Source: Candidatus Pygmaiobacter gallistercoris
Lineage (GTDB): Bacteria; Bacillota; Clostridia; Oscillospirales; Ruminococcaceae
NCBI GenBank assembly: GCA_019113125.1
Contig: DXIA01000053.1
Coordinates: forward strand, 1-10,610
Reading direction: 5' to 3'
Length of the DNA stretch: 10,610 nucleotides
The position numbers and the translations under genes were made by a program. The notes under the pieces were generated by a model, which saw only the letters and a list, made by a program, of their open reading frames with translations, was not told where the DNA came from and ran no database searches. Shown here in pieces: positions 7,572 through 10,610 of the stretch. Each line of letters starts with the position of its first letter. The stretch's first letter is position 1.

Positions 7572-7899
7572 CCAGCTCGCCCTCCTCCAGATGGATCTTC
7601 ATCCGCAGAAAGGCGGAGCCCATCGACTTGCCCAGGCTGTCCAGCCGCAGCGAGAAGGTCGCGCCGCCGCCCAGCGCGTGTTTCATCACGAAGTTGAATC
7701 CGTTGAGGGTCGGCACCTCGTACCGGGTGATCTCCCCCTTGACCATCTCCCCGAAATGTTCGCGGACCTTCTCGACCGTGACCTCCCGCTTGATGATCTC
7801 GTAGTACTCCGGCTTGCGGGCGAAGACGCAGACGTTGCTGGTGTCCCCCTTGTCCCCGCTGCGGCCGTGGGCGATCTGGTTCAGATAGACTTCTGCCAT
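7564..7899 (-). CDS. Small AtuA C-terminal-domain protein
   Basis: This 111-residue protein matches the C-terminal domain found at the end of full-length AtuA proteins. In Pseudomonas AtuA this part is fused to the DUF1446 domain; here it is a separate gene. Recognisable family stretches are HGRSGDKGDTSNV (residues 11-23) and the block from about 64 to 91, with NFVMKHALGGG at 69-79 and SLRLDSLGK at 83-91. There is no signal peptide or membrane segment, and only one cysteine, so it does not bind an iron-sulfur cluster despite the ferredoxin-like fold name used for this domain. The start at 7897-7899 comes one base after the stop of the DUF1446 gene and has GGAGGTG seven bases upstream. The two proteins therefore probably form one complex. 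Its reaction is not established; AtuA takes part in acyclic terpene (citronellol/geraniol) degradation, but its own step is unclear. Confidence 0.85.
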   Translation of the reverse strand: MAEVYLNQIAHGRSGDKGDTSNVCVFARKPEYYEIIKREVTVEKVREHFGEMVKGEITRYEVPTLNGFNFVMKHALGGGATFSLRLDSLGKSMGSAFLRMKIHLEEGELDG

Positions 7900-7900
7900 C

Positions 7901-9268
7901 TCATTTCACCTCCAGAATATGGGTGGTCAGCTTGAGCGCGTCCCGCGGGATCAGGGTCGGCCACAGACCGATGACCTCCTGCACATGGGCGCGGCCGCCG
8001 AAGAAACTCGCTCCCGGAGGGCCGTTGAGCTGCAGCGGCGCGATCTCGGGGATCAGCTTTGCCGCCTCCTCCTTCTCCTTGGTGCGGATCGCGATCCGCA
8101 GCACCACCTCGTTGATGTTGCGGGTCATCTCCTCGCTCATGTTCGCCACCCCGAGGTGGAGGCTGTTGAGCCCGATGTAGCTGATGTGGATGTCCTCCGC
8201 CTTCAGCCCCTTGCGCCGCATCTTCTTCATCAGGATGTCGGCGGCGTACTGCGCCTTCTCGTAGGCATCGGGCCAGGCAAAGCTGAGCATCCCGACCACC
8301 TTGTAGCCGGCGTGGTAGCCGATCGAGAGCTTGAGGGTGTCGGGGCGGGGCTTGCCCTTGACCCCGCCGACCCGCACCCGGTTCTCCCCGACCCCGGTCA
8401 GGGTGGCGTGGCTGATGTCGACGTTGACGTCGGGGGTCAGGTAGTTGGCCGGGTCGTGGACCTCGTAGAGGAACTGCTCCTTGCAGCTCTGCTCGCAGAT
8501 CAGCCCGCCGCAGTGGTCCGCCTTGGTGATCTCAAAGGTCTGTGGGGTGATCTCGGCGATCGGGAACCCGAGGTCATCCATATCCGGCACCTCCCGCCAG
8601 CCGTAGTCGAAGTTGCCGCCCGAGCCCTGGCCGCCGCACTCGAGCAGATGGCCGGCCATGATCCCCCGCGCGAGGTTGTCCCAGTCGTCGGCCGCCCAGC
8701 CGAACTCGTGGACAAACGGGGCGAGGAACATCGCGCTGTCGGCGGCGCGGCCGCAGATCACGGTGTCCGCCCCCTGCTCGAGGCAGTCGACGATCGCCTC
8801 GTGCCCGTAGTAGACGTTGGCGTTGAAGATCTTGTCCTTGATCTCGTCGAACTCCCCGACGTCGTCGATGTTCTTGAACTCGACGCCGGCCGCCCGCAGC
8901 GCCGGGATCTCGGCGCTGAGCTCATCCCCCAGCACATACCCGATCTTGTAGCCGGTCTGCCCCTGGGCCTTCATCTCGGCGGCGAGCGCCTCGACCGCGC
9001 CGGTGATGTTCATCCCGCCCGCGTTGGTGATGACCCGGATGCCCCGGCGCCGCGCGTCGGCGCCCGCCTCCCGCATCAGCCCGATGAAGTCCCGGGCATA
9101 GCCCGCGGCCGGGTTCTTGATCTTCTGGCGCGCCATGATCGAGAGGGTCAGCTCGGCCAGATAGTCACAGCCGAGATACTGGATCTCCCCCTGCCGCATC
9201 AGGTGGATCGCCGCGTCGTTGGAGTCCCCCCAGAACCCCTGGCCGCCGCCGATCGCCACTTTCTTCAT
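7901..9268 (-). CDS. AtuA-like DUF1446 protein
   Basis: The 455-residue protein is a DUF1446/AtuA-family member. The N-terminal signature is GGGQGFWGDSNDAA (residues 7-20), followed by YLGCDYLAELTL (31-42), VITNAGGMN (79-87), CGRAADSAMFLAP (172-184) and HLLECGGQGSGG (207-218). In Pseudomonas, AtuA belongs to the acyclic terpene utilisation cluster and acts on CoA-linked intermediates, but its exact reaction is unsettled. No geranyl-CoA carboxylase or other Atu enzyme is present here, so a terpene substrate should not be assumed. I chose the ATG at 9266-9268 because AAAGGAAGGG lies just upstream and the protein then begins directly with the conserved beta-strand MKKVAIGG. An in-frame ATG at 9365-9367 would place the promoter inside the coding region. 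It is the first gene of a four-gene operon, divergent from a LacI-type regulator that probably controls it. Confidence 0.92.
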   Translation of the reverse strand: MKKVAIGGGQGFWGDSNDAAIHLMRQGEIQYLGCDYLAELTLSIMARQKIKNPAAGYARDFIGLMREAGADARRRGIRVITNAGGMNITGAVEALAAEMKAQGQTGYKIGYVLGDELSAEIPALRAAGVEFKNIDDVGEFDEIKDKIFNANVYYGHEAIVDCLEQGADTVICGRAADSAMFLAPFVHEFGWAADDWDNLARGIMAGHLLECGGQGSGGNFDYGWREVPDMDDLGFPIAEITPQTFEITKADHCGGLICEQSCKEQFLYEVHDPANYLTPDVNVDISHATLTGVGENRVRVGGVKGKPRPDTLKLSIGYHAGYKVVGMLSFAWPDAYEKAQYAADILMKKMRRKGLKAEDIHISYIGLNSLHLGVANMSEEMTRNINEVVLRIAIRTKEKEEAAKLIPEIAPLQLNGPPGASFFGGRAHVQEVIGLWPTLIPRDALKLTTHILEVK

Positions 9269-9300
9269 TGACAACCCTTCCTTTCTGGTATTACGTTTTA

Positions 9301-9314
9301 GTACTACGTTGTAC
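9301..9314. promoter_or_regulatory. Candidate LacI-type operator after the operon promoter
   Basis: GTACTACGTTGTAC is a palindrome with one mismatched pair (half sites GTACTAC and GTACAAC), centred on CG as in many LacI-family operators. It would cover roughly +6 to +19 of the minus-strand transcript, a position suited to repression. Assignment to the neighbouring regulator is inference. Confidence 0.4.
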
Positions 9315-9325
9315 CTACTGATCAA

Positions 9326-9354
9326 AGAATACCCCCGCCGCCCGCGGTTGTCAA
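9326..9354 (-). promoter_or_regulatory. Promoter of the AtuA-like operon
   Basis: On the minus strand there is a perfect -35 TTGACA (9349-9354), a 17-base spacer and the -10 TATTCT (9326-9331). Transcription should start near 9319, about 50 bases before the ATG. The spacer is unusually GC-rich. The -35 box lies inside the odd palindrome CGGTTGTCAACCG (9345-9357). Confidence 0.8.
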
Positions 9355-9357
9355 CCG
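9345..9357. promoter_or_regulatory. Odd palindrome over the -35 box
   Basis: CGGTTG and CAACCG flank a central T at 9351. The site overlaps the TTGACA -35 box of the AtuA-like operon. Its core word TTGACAA (read on minus) recurs at 9268-9274 and in GTTTGACAAAC at 9410-9420, so it may be one of a set of regulator sites. Part of the match is forced by the -35 consensus. Confidence 0.35.
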
Positions 9358-9361
9358 GGAG

Positions 9362-9389
9362 TTGCAATTTTTGTGAGGTATTCTATAAT
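9362..9389 (+). promoter_or_regulatory. Promoter of the LacI-type regulator gene
   Basis: The plus strand has TTGCAA (9362-9367), a 16-base spacer, and a perfect TATAAT (9384-9389). Transcription should start near 9396, about 42 bases before the ATG. The leader contains the odd palindrome GTTTGACAAAC (9410-9420), a possible autoregulation site. Confidence 0.75.
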
Positions 9390-9409
9390 TTAATCAGTTG
9401 ATACGGCGA

Positions 9410-9420
9410 GTTTGACAAAC
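9410..9420. promoter_or_regulatory. Odd palindrome in the regulator leader
   Basis: GTTTG and CAAAC flank a central A at 9415. The site lies between the predicted start of the regulator transcript and its ribosome binding site (AAGGAGG, 9424-9430). It shares the TTGACAA core with sites at 9268-9274 and 9349-9355. It is a candidate operator only. Confidence 0.35.
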
Positions 9421-9437
9421 AAGAAGGAGGAGAGCGG

Positions 9438-10454
9438 ATGGCCACCATCAAGGAGCTGGCGGCGTACGCGGGTCTTTCCCCGAGCACCGTCTCGATCGTG
9501 CTCGGCGGCAAGGCAGAGGAGCGGGGGATCCCGCAGGCGACCTGTGCGCGGGTGCTGGAGGCGGCGCGGGTGCTGGGCTACCGGCCGAACCTGTCGGCCC
9601 GGCGGCTGCGGGACCCCAAGGCCGGCGGGGGGATGACCATTGCGGTGTTCTGGGCGGAGGACTTCCGCGCGCCGATGATGGTGCGGTTTCTGCGGGGGCT
9701 GCGCCGGGCGATCGAGACCCAGGGAAAGGGGGCGGAGCTGCTGATCCACCCCTACACCTGCGGAAAGCTGCGGGAGGAGCGCAGCCTGATCTCGCTGTCC
9801 GCCTTCAACGCGGCGATCATCTGCAACGCCTCGGCCGAGGATCTCGACTGGCTGGAGCAGGCCCGGCTGATGCTGCCGGTGGTGCTCTACAACCGGCAGA
9901 GCCGCCGCTACTGCGGGGTGCAGGTGGACGACGCGCGGGTCGGCGCGCTGGCGGCGGAGCAGTTTGCCGCCCACCACTGCCGCCGGGCGGCGGTGCTCGG
10001 GGCCGACTCGGTCTTTCCCGGCATGGCGCTGCGGCGGGAGCGTTTCGCCGACATCTGCCGTCAGCGGGGGATCGCGGTGGGGCCGCAGCTGTCCACCGAG
10101 AACTCGATGGCGGGGGGCTGCGCGGCGGTCGAGGCGCTGCTCTCGGACCCCGCCGGCCGGCCGGACTGCCTGTTCTGCGACTCGGACGCGCTGGCGCTCG
10201 GGGCGCTGCGGGGGCTGCACCGGCGGGGGATCCGGCTGCCGGAGGAGCTCAAGATCATCTCGGTGGGCAACGGCGACCGGGAGGCGCAGCAGTACGCCTG
10301 GCCGAGCCTGTCGGTGGTCAGCATCCCGATGGAGCAGATGGCGGTCGAGTGTTTCCAGCTGCTGCTGCGGCTGATCGCGGGGGAGATCGCGCCGCCCCTC
10401 ACCCTCCAGATGGAGACCGACTATCTGCCGGGGGAGAGCTGCCCGGCGCTGTGA
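9438..10454 (+). CDS. LacI/GalR family transcriptional regulator
   Basis: This 338-residue protein has the full LacI architecture. The N-terminal helix-turn-helix covers about residues 3-23 (IKELAAYAGLSPSTVSIVL), and the hinge helix follows LGYRPN at about 46-58. A periplasmic-binding-protein-like effector domain runs from about 67 to the end. Within it, the VQVDDARVGALAAEQ, DCLFCDSDALALGAL and PEELKIISVGNGD blocks match the usual core positions. The start at 9438 has AAGGAGG seven bases upstream. It is transcribed away from the AtuA-like operon from a shared 169-base gap with a promoter for each side, so it is probably a local repressor responding to the operon's substrate or an intermediate. 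Effectors of this family are usually sugars or nucleosides, so the pairing with CoA-transferase genes is less common. The stop is TGA at 10452-10454. No clean plus-strand terminator follows directly. Confidence 0.94.
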   Translation: MATIKELAAYAGLSPSTVSIVLGGKAEERGIPQATCARVLEAARVLGYRPNLSARRLRDPKAGGGMTIAVFWAEDFRAPMMVRFLRGLRRAIETQGKGAELLIHPYTCGKLREERSLISLSAFNAAIICNASAEDLDWLEQARLMLPVVLYNRQSRRYCGVQVDDARVGALAAEQFAAHHCRRAAVLGADSVFPGMALRRERFADICRQRGIAVGPQLSTENSMAGGCAAVEALLSDPAGRPDCLFCDSDALALGALRGLHRRGIRLPEELKIISVGNGDREAQQYAWPSLSVVSIPMEQMAVECFQLLLRLIAGEIAPPLTLQMETDYLPGESCPAL

Positions 10455-10502
10455 CGCAAGAAAAAAGACGGTATCTTTGAGGTGTGTCAGGATAAGAAAA
10501 CA

Positions 10503-10539
10503 ACGCCGTAAAAAGGCCGCTTTTGCGCGGCTGCGGCGT
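10503..10539 (-). terminator. Probable intrinsic terminator reading leftward
   Basis: On the minus strand the stem GCCGC/GCGGC (10516-10520 with 10527-10531) is followed by CTTTTTA, that is, five T residues at 10510-10514. An outer pairing CGGCGT/ACGCCG (10534-10539 with 10503-10508) adds six base pairs but would include the T run in a bulge. It would end transcription coming from beyond the right edge, convergent with the LacI-type gene. Confidence 0.45.
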
Positions 10540-10610
10540 CAAAACGTCTCGACAACCACAAAGGGTGCCTTCGACGTTTTTCCTTGCACCCGCATCAAAA
10601 TCGACCTTTT
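10539..10610 (-). CDS. Possible 3' end of an unidentified gene
   Basis: On the minus strand a frame is open from the window edge for 23 codons and ends at TGA (10539-10541) with the residues APFVVVETF. It sits directly before a terminator-like hairpin, as the end of a real gene would. Codons such as AAA, TTG and ATT differ from the strongly GC-ending codons of the other genes. I do not recognise the protein. It may equally be a chance frame in non-coding or repeat DNA. Confidence 0.25.
   Translation of the reverse strand, partial: KRSILMRVQGKTSKAPFVVVETF
10541..10580 (+). repeat. Inverted repeat with T run near the right edge
   Basis: AAAACGTC (10541-10548) pairs with GACGTTTT (10573-10580), with one more T following. 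The loop is 24 bases. On the plus strand it could serve as a weak terminator for the LacI-type gene, about 90 bases after its stop. The long loop and AT-rich stem make this uncertain. Confidence 0.3.

Noticed and set aside
5196..7697. A very long open plus-strand frame (833 codons) opposite the hydrolase and CoA-transferase genes.
   Set aside because: Its product is a low-complexity mix of Gly, Pro, Arg, Val and Asp with no family motif, and the opposite strand holds two clear enzymes with intact catalytic residues and ribosome binding sites. GC-rich codon use removes stops from the antisense frame.
7919..9271. A 450-codon plus-strand frame opposite the DUF1446 gene.
   Set aside because: Antisense shadow of a well-supported gene, with biased composition and no recognisable domain or ribosome binding site.
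9269..9367. An upstream ATG for the DUF1446 gene, adding 33 residues.
   Set aside because: The extension covers the promoter -35 and -10 boxes and has no family similarity. The ATG at 9268 is preceded by AAAGGAAGGG.
9390..10220. A 276-codon minus-strand frame opposite the LacI-type gene.
   Set aside because: Shadow of a regulator with a clear helix-turn-helix. The frame also crosses that gene's promoter leader and lacks a ribosome binding site.
1..10610. A hidden RNA gene, CRISPR array, mobile element or defence system.
   Set aside because: No spaced direct repeats, tRNA-like cloverleaf, transposase, integrase or nuclease motif was seen. Apart from the right-edge tail, the window is fully explained by the genes and short gaps described.

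Overview
The window is GC-rich DNA, roughly two thirds G+C by eye, densely packed with bacterial genes. All clear genes have strong AGGAGG-type ribosome binding sites. Together with the protein families (membrane-anchored DacF-type carboxypeptidase, two-gene AtuA-like pair, BDH-type iron alcohol dehydrogenase) this points to a high-GC Firmicute, probably a gut-type clostridium. That placement is inference. No rRNA, tRNA, CRISPR array, insertion sequence or phage gene was seen.

Region 1 (1-3800, minus strand) is a tightly spaced operon reading leftward. It holds a DacF-like D-alanyl-D-alanine carboxypeptidase, nicotinate phosphoribosyltransferase (NAD salvage), and an iron-dependent alcohol dehydrogenase that runs off the left edge. 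The gaps between genes are 14 and 13 bases. Region 2 (3801-3951) is an AT-rich promoter island. It has face-to-face extended -10 elements and a perfect 14-bp palindrome. Region 3 (3952-4647, plus strand) is a lone metallophosphoesterase with two unusual active-site substitutions. A 16-bp perfect bidirectional terminator separates it from the next, convergent operon.

Region 4 (4698-9268, minus strand) is a complete four-gene operon. In transcription order it encodes an AtuA-like DUF1446 protein, a separate small AtuA C-terminal-domain protein, a CaiB/BaiF-type CoA transferase, and a CocE/NonD-type alpha/beta hydrolase. Spacing is 1 base, an 8-base overlap, and 18 bases, so the genes are probably co-translated. 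A divergent LacI-type regulator (9438-10454, plus strand) faces it across 169 bases. That gap contains a near-consensus promoter for each side and several candidate operators. The likely logic is a substrate-induced catabolic unit: the hydrolase frees an acid, the transferase places it on CoA, and the AtuA-like pair transforms the acyl-CoA. The substrate is unknown. This operon is the best candidate here for an undescribed pathway.

Region 5 (10455-10610) is less GC-rich than the rest. It contains hairpins and a short reverse reading frame open to the right edge, followed by a minus-strand terminator-like hairpin. It may be the end of a neighbouring gene or part of a dispersed repeat.
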